From NCBI GenBank assembly GCA_003564055.1, contig PWSG01000028.1:1-7703 (forward strand): 7,703 nt of DNA, in the 5' to 3' direction. Below, piece by piece: positions 1 to 6,619 of this stretch. Numbering within the stretch: position 1 is the stretch's first letter; every line of letters starts with the position of its first letter. Position numbers and translations under genes: made by a program. This DNA comes from Syntrophomonadaceae bacterium. GTDB taxonomy: Bacteria > Bacillota > Dethiobacteria > DTU022. The notes under the pieces were generated by a model. That model saw only the letters and a program-made list of their open reading frames with translations, had not been told where the DNA came from and made no database searches.

Positions 1-300
1 CTTATCTTTGAGCATGGATACCGCTTCGGGTAAACGTTTTTCAGCTTCTTTTTTAAGTTCAGCTATCTCTTCACGCCGCTTTTTAGTAAGCGGTTCAGCT
101 TCAGCCCTGGCTTCTTCTTCCGCTTTTTTAACCATCTCTTTTGCCTGCTGTTCGGCTTCAGCAGCTTCATCGCGGATAATATTTTCTGCTTTGGCTTCAG
201 CATCTTTTAAGGTCTGGCGCGCTTCCTGCTGGGCTTCCCGGATAATTGCATCAGCCTTGCTTTCAGCTTCTTTAATTTCCTTGACCAGTTCAACAGTCAA
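1..300 (-). CDS. V/A-type ATP synthase peripheral stalk subunit H/G, partial (C-terminal end beyond window)
   Basis: One hundred codons are open from a TTG start at 300 to the left edge with no stop, so only the extreme C-terminus is missing. The product is soluble, with no membrane segment, and almost entirely Ala/Glu/Lys/Arg. It opens TVELVKEIKEAESKADAIIR and ends near RLPEAVSMLKDK, as expected for one continuous coiled coil. Known family: the about 100-residue subunit H (AhaH/NtpH, called G in Thermus) forms the peripheral stalk with subunit E and is often the first gene of V/A-ATPase operons. Its place directly behind comEB, where many Firmicutes have the ATP synthase operon, supports this. 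An F-type b subunit is unlikely because the N-terminal membrane helix is absent. Start choice: AGGTGGTG lies 7 nt before the TTG, while the ATG next to that site reads into a stop after five codons. Another coiled-coil protein cannot be excluded from composition alone. Confidence 0.6.
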   Translation of the reverse strand, partial: MTVELVKEIKEAESKADAIIREAQQEARQTLKDAEAKAENIIRDEAAEAEQQAKEMVKKAEEEARAEAEPLTKKRREEIAELKKEAEKRLPEAVSMLKDK

Positions 301-307
301 TTAACAT

Positions 308-315
308 CACCACCT
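308..315 (-). promoter_or_regulatory. Ribosome binding site deciding a TTG start
   Basis: The minus strand reads AGGTGGTG, 7 nt upstream of the TTG at 300-298. The adjoining ATG (307-305) is out of frame and reaches a stop after five codons, so the site fixes TTG as the start of the stalk-subunit gene. Confidence 0.6.
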
Positions 316-370
316 GTAACTTGATGCAGCCGTTTTATTTTCATATGCCAGCAACTAAAATGACAGATAA

Positions 371-400
371 ATTATACTAATTGCAAATAGCAAGCGGCAT
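371..400 (-). promoter_or_regulatory. Possible promoter of the ATPase operon
   Basis: In the 103-bp gap between comEB and the stalk-subunit gene the minus strand has a perfect TATAAT at 376-371. No good -35 is visible; the best is ATGCCG at 400-395 with an 18-bp spacer (3 of 6 matches). A second TATAAT overlaps the comEB stop (408-403), also without a good -35. The gap is much larger than the others in this unit, which fits a separate start for the downstream operon. AT-richness makes chance TATAAT matches likely. Confidence 0.3.
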
Positions 401-403
401 TAA

Positions 404-847
404 TTATACTATAAAAGTAACCTTGATTCCAGCTTCAGAGAATATTTTTTTGGCCAGATCATCGGGATAATTATCTTCTAAAATAATGGTGCTTATTCCT
501 GCATTAACCAGCATTTTTGCGCAGACAGCGCATGGGTAATGGGTGCAGTATAAAACGGAATCTTTGATGGCTACACCGTGAATCGCGGCCTGAATAATGG
601 CATTCTGCTCGGCATGAAGACCGCGGCATAGCTCGTGCCTCTCACCCGAGGGCACATTTAACTCCTCCCTCAGGCAGCCAACGTCCCTGCAGTGGCTGAG
701 GCCGCTGGGTGTACCGTTATAACCGGTGGATAAAATTCGTTTGTTAAGAACAAGCAAAGCTCCTACCTGTCGTCTCAAGCAGGTTGAACGGGTAGCAACA
801 ACTGATGCTATCTGCATAAAATAGTGATCCCAGTCAGGACGTTCCAA
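404..847 (-). CDS. comEB: dCMP deaminase (ComEB family)
   Basis: This is a zinc-dependent cytidine/deoxycytidylate deaminase that converts dCMP to dUMP, the substrate of thymidylate synthase, in the cytoplasm. The 147 residues cover a whole catalytic domain. The zinc site is visible as H78-A-E80 (H78 ligand, E80 proton shuttle) and P105-C106-A-V-C109 (two Cys ligands). The N-terminal part has the family pattern around GALLV (29-33) and [10 protein letters not shown] (40-49). The start is TTG at 847, with GGGGG at 859-855 seven bases upstream and no in-frame ATG near. It begins 20 bp after upp, so it is probably cotranscribed, and with upp it forms a pyrimidine pair. The name ComEB comes from the Bacillus competence operon, but the chemistry is nucleotide metabolism and no competence gene is present here. 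Confidence 0.93.
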   Translation of the reverse strand: MERPDWDHYFMQIASVVATRSTCLRRQVGALLVLNKRILSTGYNGTPSGLSHCRDVGCLREELNVPSGERHELCRGLHAEQNAIIQAAIHGVAIKDSVLYCTHYPCAVCAKMLVNAGISTIILEDNYPDDLAKKIFSEAGIKVTFIV

Positions 848-867
848 AGGTAAGCCCCCTTTTTTAA

Positions 868-1497
868 TCAGGCTGTTCCGAAAAGACGGTCACCGGCATC
901 ACCCAGACCCGGGACAATATAAGCTTTTTCATTTAACTTTTCGTCAACTGAGGCAAGGTATATTTTTATATCCGGGTGTTTCTTGGCTATAGCCTTAATT
1001 CCTTCAGGGGCGGCAATCAGGCTGAGCAGACGAATTTTTTGGACACCCGCCTGTTTGAGGAGGGTCAGGGCATGCACGGCAGAACCTCCCGTGGCCAGCA
1101 TCGGTTCCAGCAAAAAGCAGTCCGCATCATTAATGTCAGGGGGCAGGTTGTTATAGTATTCAACAGGAACATGAGTATCATGATCGCGATATAAACCGAT
1201 ATGACCTGCCCGGGCATAAGGAAAAAGTTTCAGGGCACCGGGAACCATCCCCAAACCGGCCCTGAGCACGGCTACAAAAACAGGTTCCGCCTTACTAATT
1301 ACTGTCCCCCTGCAGGGGCCTACAGGGGTTATAATGTCTTCTTCTTTAGTAGTAATATCACGAACCGCTTCATAAAGCAGAAGAGCTGTAATATCCTCTA
1401 CAAGGCCACGAAACTGCCATGTTTCTGTTTCAACCCGACGGCACTGTGTCAACTTATGTTGAACCAGTGGATGATCGACAACAACTACCTGTTCCAA
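868..1497 (-). CDS. upp: Uracil phosphoribosyltransferase
   Basis: This salvage enzyme joins uracil to PRPP to give UMP. Its 209 residues equal the usual bacterial length and align end to end with the B. subtilis protein as I recall it. Visible motifs: [10 protein letters not shown] (8-17), AVLRAGLGM (76-84), GHIGLYRD (98-105), the PRPP loop [10 protein letters not shown] (131-140) and the uracil-site tail [16 protein letters not shown] (193-208). The PRPP loop has Glu131 where Asp is common, a conservative change. The start is TTG at 1497; a TGA lies three codons upstream in frame, and AGGAG at 1512-1508 is 10 nt away, slightly long. It lies 27 bp behind glyA and 20 bp before comEB, as in an operon. 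The glyA-upp order is widespread in Firmicutes. Confidence 0.97.
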   Translation of the reverse strand: MEQVVVVDHPLVQHKLTQCRRVETETWQFRGLVEDITALLLYEAVRDITTKEEDIITPVGPCRGTVISKAEPVFVAVLRAGLGMVPGALKLFPYARAGHIGLYRDHDTHVPVEYYNNLPPDINDADCFLLEPMLATGGSAVHALTLLKQAGVQKIRLLSLIAAPEGIKAIAKKHPDIKIYLASVDEKLNEKAYIVPGLGDAGDRLFGTA

Positions 1498-1524
1498 ATG
1501 AACTCAACTCCTATCTTTTAAGTA

Positions 1525-2784
1525 TTAGTAAGCGGGATATTCCAGGCATATATTATCTACCCGCCTCCTTATGGCATCTAAGTGCCCGCTTTTACTTTGA
1601 CCTGCCAATGTCTCTTCTATTAAAACAGCTATTTCCTGCATTTGTGACGGCATCATACCGCGTGAAGTTAGAGTCGGCGAACCAAGCCTGATCCCACTCG
1701 GAGCATTGGCACCCTTAGGATCATAGGGAATAACATTTTTGTTAACAATAATACCGACGTTTTCGAGCATTTTTTCTGCATCCATTCCGGAAATGTTTTT
1801 ATTGCGCAGATCGACCAGGACCAGGTGGGTATCAGTGCCGCCTGTCACTATTGTAAAACCGAGGCTGCTTAAAGCTTCAGCCAGGGCGGCTGCATTGGCC
1901 AGAACTTTTTCCTGGTAGGCAGCATAACCTGGCAGCTGGGCTTCTTTGAAAGCAACAGCTTTGGCAGCGATAACATGCATTAGGGGGCCTCCCTGCAAGC
2001 CAGGGAATACGGCCTTGTCAATAGCTTCTGCATACTGCTGCCGGGAAAAAATCATGCCGCCGCGGGGACCTCGAAAGGTTTTATGGGTAGTGGCAGTAAC
2101 AATATCTGCGTACAAAACCGGGTTGGGGTGAACCCCGCCGGCAGTAAGGCCGGCTGTGTGGGCCATATCCACCAAAAAGATAGCACCAACTTCCCGGGCA
2201 ATTGCGGCAAAACCTTCGTAATCAACCAGTCGCGGGTAGGAGCTTGCTCCGGCAATAAGCAGCTTAGGTCTAACCTTTAGGGCTGTTTTTCTTACCTCTT
2301 CAAGGCTGAGCAGGCAGGAACCAGGCTCTACCTTATAGCTGAAAGAACTGTAGTAACGTCCTGAAATATTAACTTTGCTGCCGTGGGTCAGATGACCGCC
2401 GTGACTGAGATCCATGCCCAGGATAGGATCTCCGGGCTTTAATACAGCCAGGAAAACGGCCATGTTAGCTGAGGTCCCTGAATGGGGTTGAACATTGACA
2501 TGTTCCGCTTCAAATATTTCACGGGCTCTTTGACAGGCCAGGTTTTCAGCCCGATCAACATTAACGCAGCCGCCATAATAACGCGCGCCTGCGTAGCCCT
2601 CTGCGTACTTATTAGTTAAAACTGAACCCTGGGCTTCAAGTACCGCCCTGCTGACAAGGTTTTCTGAGGCGATCATTATCAAATTATCCTGCTGCCTTTT
2701 CCGTTCGGCAGTTATGGTTGAAAAAAGTTCCGGGTCTACCGCCTTGAGCGGATTCCGGTTTAATTCATTGCTTCTTACGCTCAT
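1525..2784 (-). CDS. glyA: Serine hydroxymethyltransferase
   Basis: This PLP enzyme interconverts serine plus tetrahydrofolate with glycine plus 5,10-methylene-tetrahydrofolate, the main source of one-carbon units. The 419 residues are a typical full length. Visible motifs: MIASENLVS (37-45), NKYAEGYAGARYYGG (58-72), QPHSGTSAN (99-107), LSHGGHLTHG (126-135), VDMAHTAGL (205-213), the PLP-lysine motif TTHKTFRGPRGG with Lys235, and SGIRLGSP (363-370) whose Arg366 should bind the substrate carboxylate. The N-terminus carries about ten extra residues before the conserved DPEL. The ATG at 2784 is the only nearby in-frame start, but its best Shine-Dalgarno (GGAG, 2801-2798) is 13 nt away, so initiation may rely on coupling to rpiB, whose stop lies 18 bp upstream. 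Confidence 0.98.
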   Translation of the reverse strand: MSVRSNELNRNPLKAVDPELFSTITAERKRQQDNLIMIASENLVSRAVLEAQGSVLTNKYAEGYAGARYYGGCVNVDRAENLACQRAREIFEAEHVNVQPHSGTSANMAVFLAVLKPGDPILGMDLSHGGHLTHGSKVNISGRYYSSFSYKVEPGSCLLSLEEVRKTALKVRPKLLIAGASSYPRLVDYEGFAAIAREVGAIFLVDMAHTAGLTAGGVHPNPVLYADIVTATTHKTFRGPRGGMIFSRQQYAEAIDKAVFPGLQGGPLMHVIAAKAVAFKEAQLPGYAAYQEKVLANAAALAEALSSLGFTIVTGGTDTHLVLVDLRNKNISGMDAEKMLENVGIIVNKNVIPYDPKGANAPSGIRLGSPTLTSRGMMPSQMQEIAVLIEETLAGQSKSGHLDAIRRRVDNICLEYPAY

Positions 2785-2802
2785 TTAGTTAGTTCATCTC
2801 CA

Positions 2803-3243
2803 CTATTTATTTTCAACTTCAATAATTTTATCCAAACGCCGCTTGTGCCTTCCTCCTTCAAATGATGTTGTTAAAAAAGCCTCAACTATCTCTGCAGCAA
2901 GGCCGGGGCCAATCACCCTTGAACCCATGGTTAAAATATTGGCATCATTATGTTTACGCGCACAGTGAGCGCTGTATGCTTCACCGCAAAGAGCAGCCCT
3001 GATTTTTTTATGCTTATTAGCTGCTATTGACATTCCAATTCCTGTCCCACAAATTAATATGCCGCACTCATACTCTCCGGATAACACTGCGCCAACCACT
3101 AAAGCAGCAATATCAGGGTAATCGGCACTATCTTCATTAAATACGCCAAAATCTTCACAGGATCGTTTGGATGTGTGAAGGTACCCAATTATACTCTCTT
3201 TCAGTAAATATCCGGCATGGTCACTGCCCAGGGCCACCTTCAT
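2803..3243 (-). CDS. rpiB: Ribose-5-phosphate isomerase B
   Basis: This enzyme interconverts ribulose 5-phosphate and ribose 5-phosphate in the non-oxidative pentose phosphate pathway and supplies ribose for PRPP. Its 146 residues match the RpiB/LacAB family length. Visible motifs: GSDHAGYLLKE (6-16) with Asp8 and His9, the catalytic-cysteine loop CGTGIGMSIAANK (Cys65, Thr67), and KHNDANILTMGSRV with His98, the expected ring-opening histidine. The ATG at 3243 has a good site (AGGAGG, 8-9 nt upstream). The first 23 bp overlap the end of ywlE in another frame, which suggests translational coupling. The B. subtilis counterpart (ywlF) also follows ywlE. A sugar-specific LacA/B role is unlikely in this context. 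Confidence 0.95.
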   Translation of the reverse strand: MKVALGSDHAGYLLKESIIGYLHTSKRSCEDFGVFNEDSADYPDIAALVVGAVLSGEYECGILICGTGIGMSIAANKHKKIRAALCGEAYSAHCARKHNDANILTMGSRVIGPGLAAEIVEAFLTTSFEGGRHKRRLDKIIEVENK

Positions 3244-3712
3244 TATCTGAGCCCTCCTTTAATTTCAGGGTAATCTTCTTTACCGCAGAACTTATTTCCT
3301 CCAACATCTGGTGATATTTTTCAGGCCCGTAGCCCGCCGGGTCTTTTAAATCGACTGCTTCCTGATTTAGTTCAGCAAACTCCTTTAACAAAAAGGTTTT
3401 GTTGGCCGCTCTTGGAAAACGGGCCAGCAGTTCGCGCCTGTGGTCATTAGTCATTACAAGGATCATATCAGAATCATCTATAAGATCATAATCAAGCGAT
3501 CTTGAAAGGTGTTTGTTAAGGCCGGGATTGTTGGCGCCAAATAATCTTCTAACCGGTTCAGAGGCTTTTTCGCCTGGCACTGCAGATAAGCCGGCCGATG
3601 ATACCTCAACATCAAAAGGCAGGCTTGTCCCGGCTAACTCTGATTTTAAAAGAACCTCTGCCACTGGGCTGCGGCATGTGTTTCCGGTACAAACAAAAAG
3701 GATTTTTAACAT
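3221..3712 (-). CDS. ywlE: Low-molecular-weight phosphatase, probable protein-arginine phosphatase (YwlE type)
   Basis: A 163-residue member of the low-molecular-weight protein phosphatase fold. The P-loop is C8-T-G-N-T-C-R14-S15, with Cys8 as nucleophile and Arg14 binding phosphate; the general acid is the Asp124-Pro125 pair (DLKDPAGYG). Family knowledge: in Bacillus YwlE, Thr in the P-loop position equal to Thr12 here (Ile in classic tyrosine phosphatases) goes with selectivity for phosphoarginine. YwlE reverses the marks that McsB kinase places for ClpCP degradation. The neighbours ywlC and rpiB are the same as in B. subtilis, so the YwlE reading is better than a capsule-type tyrosine phosphatase. 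The start ATG at 3712 has a G-rich site 5 nt upstream. No McsA/McsB is in the window, so the partner kinase is inferred. Confidence 0.9.
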   Translation of the reverse strand: MLKILFVCTGNTCRSPVAEVLLKSELAGTSLPFDVEVSSAGLSAVPGEKASEPVRRLFGANNPGLNKHLSRSLDYDLIDDSDMILVMTNDHRRELLARFPRAANKTFLLKEFAELNQEAVDLKDPAGYGPEKYHQMLEEISSAVKKITLKLKEGSDNEGGPGQ

Positions 3713-3731
3713 TGCTACCCCCCTTAAAAAA

Positions 3732-4754
3732 CTAGACCCTAATAATTCGCGTGGCTGCTTTTCTAAGCCGATTCATGATTGCCAGGCCCAGACCCTCGGC
3801 TGAAGTTTCCTCAGCAAGGATGAAATCTACTCCCCGGGCATCCAGCCGGCGGAGAAGCTGGTAAAGATGCGCTGCAAGAACCCTGGAATCTTTTTCCTGC
3901 ACCAGGCTACTATTGGAATAAAGGTTCAACATACCAACTATAAAACCCTTTCTTTGATAACTGCGGGCCAGGGCATCAATAAAATAACGCCGCCTTTTTT
4001 GGGGACCGGTAATAAGAAAAAGTGGGGCTGAGGGTGAGTAATGACGATATTTCATGCCCGGAGATGAAGGCAAGTTTATGTTTTCATAATTACCCGCAAT
4101 GTGTATTTGGCAACCGAGAACTTTTTCCAGATCTTCACGGGACAATCCTCCGGGGCGAAGAATGACAGGGCTGGGTCCGGTTAAATCAAGAACTGTGGAC
4201 TCAACACCAATTGCACAAAAACTGCTTTTAATTACAGCATCAATTCGGCCGGCCATGTCTTCTATAACATGCCTGAAACTCGTTGGACTAGGTTTACCGG
4301 ATCTGTTTGCACTCGGGGCAGCTATTGGAACACCCGATAACCTTATTAAATCAAGAGCAATTCGGTGACGGGGCATTCGCACAGCTACCGTTGGCAGCCC
4401 GGCACTGACCACACCGGGAACAGCATCCGACCTTTGAAGCACAAGACTCAGAGGGCCGGGCCAAAATTTATTTATTAGCAGCTTGGCAGCACCAGGAATA
4501 TCACGAGCAACACAATTTAACTGATCTAGATCGGAAAGGTGAACAATTAAAGGGTTATCGAAAGGTCGTCCTTTTGCTGCAAAAATTTTTTTTACAGCAT
4601 CGGCATCTAATGCTGAAGCACCCAGACCATAAACAGTTTCAGTTGGAAAAGCCACCAGGCCGCCTTCTTTTATTATCTTCGCAGCCCTGGCCACAGATCT
4701 GCTGTGATCAGTAAGAAGCAGCGTTCCATTAGCCCGTGTAAATGAACGATTCAT
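3732..4754 (-). CDS. ywlC: L-threonylcarbamoyladenylate synthase (Sua5/YwlC type)
   Basis: This enzyme makes threonylcarbamoyl-AMP from threonine, bicarbonate and ATP, the first step of the t6A37 modification in ANN-decoding tRNAs. The 340 residues make it the long Sua5 form rather than the short TsaC form. The YrdC domain spans about 20-205 with FPTETVYGLG (36-45), KGRPFDNP (61-68), APSANRSGKPSPTS (146-159), GVESTVLD (183-190) and ILRPGG (198-203). The linker motif PGMKYRHYSP is at 232-241, and a C-terminal Sua5 domain runs to the end. The start ATG at 4754 has AGAGG six A residues upstream. It lies 40 bp behind the transporter and 19 bp before ywlE. The TsaB, TsaD and TsaE partners that finish the modification are not in the window. 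Confidence 0.95.
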   Translation of the reverse strand: MNRSFTRANGTLLLTDHSRSVARAAKIIKEGGLVAFPTETVYGLGASALDADAVKKIFAAKGRPFDNPLIVHLSDLDQLNCVARDIPGAAKLLINKFWPGPLSLVLQRSDAVPGVVSAGLPTVAVRMPRHRIALDLIRLSGVPIAAPSANRSGKPSPTSFRHVIEDMAGRIDAVIKSSFCAIGVESTVLDLTGPSPVILRPGGLSREDLEKVLGCQIHIAGNYENINLPSSPGMKYRHYSPSAPLFLITGPQKRRRYFIDALARSYQRKGFIVGMLNLYSNSSLVQEKDSRVLAAHLYQLLRRLDARGVDFILAEETSAEGLGLAIMNRLRKAATRIIRV

Positions 4755-4794
4755 TTTTTTCCTCTTCTTTCAGGTAAAAAAACACAGGGGTTTT

Positions 4795-6402
4795 TTAAGC
4801 CTTATCTTCGAGGACCAGTTCTGCAATATTTTTGGCATGATCGGCAACCCGCTCGAGGTTGCTAAGAAGATCGAGATAGATAACCCCGGCTGAAGGATAA
4901 CATTTTTTGGTATTAATCCGCTCGATATGTTCATTACGGAGAACTTTTTCCTGCCTGTCTATTTCATCATCTTTTGCAGCCACCTTTTCGGCTAATTTCA
5001 CTTGATCATTTTCAAATGCGCTCAAAGCTTCTTCAAGCATCAGGCTAATGCTATTGTAAAAATCGCTTATTTCCTCAAGAGCAGTATTAGAAAACGGCAG
5101 ACGCTCTTCAGTCTTCATTTCCGCCAGCTGCATTATATTTTCAGCATGATCGCCAATTCTTTCCAGATCGTTTGCGGCAGACATAAGGTTTCCGATTAAC
5201 TTTGTTTGCTGTTGAGACATGGAATGCTGCGAAAGGTCGGAAAGATAAACATTTATCTCTTTTTCAAGCCCGTCAACTAATTCTTCCATCTGGACTATAT
5301 GTTTAATTTTCTTTAGATCATTGGTTAAAAATACCTGTATTGATTCATCAAGCATTTCCCGGGCAATACCGCCCATGCGTAAAAGTTCCTGCTTTGCTCC
5401 ACCAAGCGCAACCGCAGGAGTTTTCAGGATACGTTTGTCCAGGTACTTGGGCCCGAAATCCATTTTTATATCTTCACCGGGCACGATATAGCTAATCAGG
5501 CGGGTAAAATGCTTCAGGAAGACTATAAAAATAAAAGTGTTAAGAAGGTTAAACGCTGTATGCGTATTCGCTACCTGGCGTGGCACAGTTGCAGCTGTAT
5601 GCGTAATAAGATCAGTAAATGGACCAATTAATGCCAGGACAAGAATCACGCCTAAGACATTAAAAAGAACATGGGCTACAGCTGCCCGCCGTGCGGCCAG
5701 ATTGGCACCAAAACTGGCCAGGATAGCTGTAATGCTGGTCCCGATGTTCGTCCCCAACACAAGGGGCACTGCGGCATTAAAGGGAATCAAATCCTGCAGG
5801 GTCATTGCAATAATAACACCTGTTGCCGCGCTGCTGCTCTGGATAAGCGCGGTAAAAATTGCACCGGCAAGGATGCCCAGTATGGGATAAGAGCTAAACT
5901 GCACAAGCATATTATGGAAGGCATCCAATTCTCTAAGCGGCATCATACCGCTTGACATTGTAATCATGCCGAGAAAAAGCAGGCCAAAACCAAGCAAAAT
6001 CTGGCCCATGTAACGGTGCAAGCGGCGGCGGCCGAAGAAGTTTAAAAGGGAGCCAATTCCAATAGCAGGAAAAGCAATTACTCCTATATCAAAAGATATT
6101 ATTTGCGCTGTAACAGTCGTACCGATGTTAGCACCGATAATTACGCTTATTGCCTGTGAGAGGTTCATTAGTCCGGCATTGGCAAAGCCAACCACCATAA
6201 CTGAAGCAGTGCTGCTGCTTTGGACGAGAAATGTAACCAACACCCCGGTTAACACTCCCAAAACCGGCTTGTTAGTTAAAACTTCAAGAATGCGTCGAAA
6301 GCGATCGCCTGCAGCTTTCTGCATGCCCGAGGCCATAATCTGAATACCGAACAAAAAAAGACCCAGGCCGCCAAGAAAACTGAAGGCTATATCCCAGAAC
6401 AA
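4795..6402 (-). CDS. Na/Pi cotransporter family protein with C-terminal PhoU domain
   Basis: A predicted inner-membrane sodium/phosphate symporter of the NptA/YjbB type. Residue numbers here count from the upstream ATG at 6417. Two inverted NPT repeats are clear: QSSST at 66-70 with GANIGTTVTA (95-104), and QSSSA at 193-197 with GTNIGTSITA (222-231); the paired QSSS motifs are the substrate-binding hallmark. Hydrophobic segments fill about 8-310. Residues 340-540 form a PhoU-like helical domain with DLERIGDHAENI (417-428) and NLERVADHAKNI (520-531). Start: the ATG at 6417 has no Shine-Dalgarno, but GGAGGG (6415-6410) lies 7 nt before an in-frame TTG at 6402. That gives 535 residues and puts GGLGLFLFG at the usual distance from the N-terminus. 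It heads the minus-strand unit and has its own promoter. PhoU fusion suggests regulated uptake or export; direction cannot be read from sequence. Confidence 0.9.
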   Translation of the reverse strand: MFWDIAFSFLGGLGLFLFGIQIMASGMQKAAGDRFRRILEVLTNKPVLGVLTGVLVTFLVQSSSTASVMVVGFANAGLMNLSQAISVIIGANIGTTVTAQIISFDIGVIAFPAIGIGSLLNFFGRRRLHRYMGQILLGFGLLFLGMITMSSGMMPLRELDAFHNMLVQFSSYPILGILAGAIFTALIQSSSAATGVIIAMTLQDLIPFNAAVPLVLGTNIGTSITAILASFGANLAARRAAVAHVLFNVLGVILVLALIGPFTDLITHTAATVPRQVANTHTAFNLLNTFIFIVFLKHFTRLISYIVPGEDIKMDFGPKYLDKRILKTPAVALGGAKQELLRMGGIAREMLDESIQVFLTNDLKKIKHIVQMEELVDGLEKEINVYLSDLSQHSMSQQQTKLIGNLMSAANDLERIGDHAENIMQLAEMKTEERLPFSNTALEEISDFYNSISLMLEEALSAFENDQVKLAEKVAAKDDEIDRQEKVLRNEHIERINTKKCYPSAGVIYLDLLSNLERVADHAKNIAELVLEDKA

Positions 6403-6409
6403 TAAGCTG

Positions 6410-6415
6410 CCCTCC
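6410..6415 (-). promoter_or_regulatory. Ribosome binding site favouring the TTG start of the Na/Pi transporter
   Basis: The minus strand reads GGAGGG, 7 nt before TTG at 6402-6400. The site overlaps the upstream ATG (6417-6415), which itself is preceded only by pyrimidine-rich TAACCCTTTTT. This argues for initiation at TTG, five codons further in. Confidence 0.55.
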
Positions 6416-6456
6416 ATAAAAAGGGTTATTTGCCGAGCATTATTATTTCATAAAAC

Positions 6457-6485
6457 ATGATAAGATACAACATAGCTAAATTCAA
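6457..6485 (-). promoter_or_regulatory. Probable promoter of the Na/Pi transporter and downstream minus-strand genes
   Basis: The minus strand has TTGAAT (6485-6480, 4 of 6 to consensus), a 17-bp spacer and TATCAT (6462-6457, 5 of 6). This would start transcription near 6450 and give a leader of about 48 nt to the TTG start. It is the best sigma-A-like promoter seen for the transporter and could drive the whole run down to comEB, since no terminator is evident between these genes. Confidence 0.5.
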
Positions 6486-6504
6486 TTATTTACTACTTTA
6501 CTTC

Positions 6505-6542
6505 ACGGCCTACCAGGGTCCGTTAATAAACCATAGTTTATT
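6505..6542. repeat. Two adjacent inverted repeats in the divergent intergenic region
   Basis: First, 6505-6523 forms ACGGCCT-acc-AGG-gt-CCGT, a GC-rich 7-bp stem with a 2-base bulge in otherwise AT-rich DNA. Directly after it, 6525-6542 is a perfect 7-bp inverted repeat, AATAAAC-cata-GTTTATT. On the plus strand a T-rich tract (TTTATTTCTCTTTT) follows, so a weak plus-strand terminator is possible. Being 18 bp and symmetric, the second could also be an operator upstream of the transporter promoter. Neither reading is proven. Confidence 0.35.
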
Positions 6543-6580
6543 TCTCTTTTAGGAGATGAAATCCTTTTTTAAAAGAAAAA

Positions 6581-6598
6581 TTTTGTTCTTTTACAAAA
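6581..6598. repeat. 18-bp inverted repeat between the divergent promoters
   Basis: TTTTGT-tctttt-ACAAAA is a perfect 6-bp inverted repeat with a 6-base spacer. Its low complexity makes a chance origin plausible, but it is one of several symmetric elements between the two promoters. Confidence 0.25.
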
Positions 6599-6619
6599 CC
6601 AGCCCACTTCTTGGCTTAC

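Noticed and set aside
8..304. Plus-strand open frame rich in Ser and Ala
   Set aside because: It is the antisense of the Ala/Glu/Lys-rich stalk-subunit gene; the repetitive codons keep the opposite frame open. No ribosome site and no family pattern.
976..1691. Several plus-strand open frames opposite upp and the end of glyA
   Set aside because: They overlap strongly supported genes, have no recognisable domains and no good ribosome sites; shadows.
4777..4796. AAAAAAC-N6-GTTTTTT inverted repeat between the transporter and ywlC, as a terminator
   Set aside because: The stem is one G:C pair plus six A:T pairs and overlaps the transporter stop; too weak, and the close spacing and shared strand suggest readthrough.
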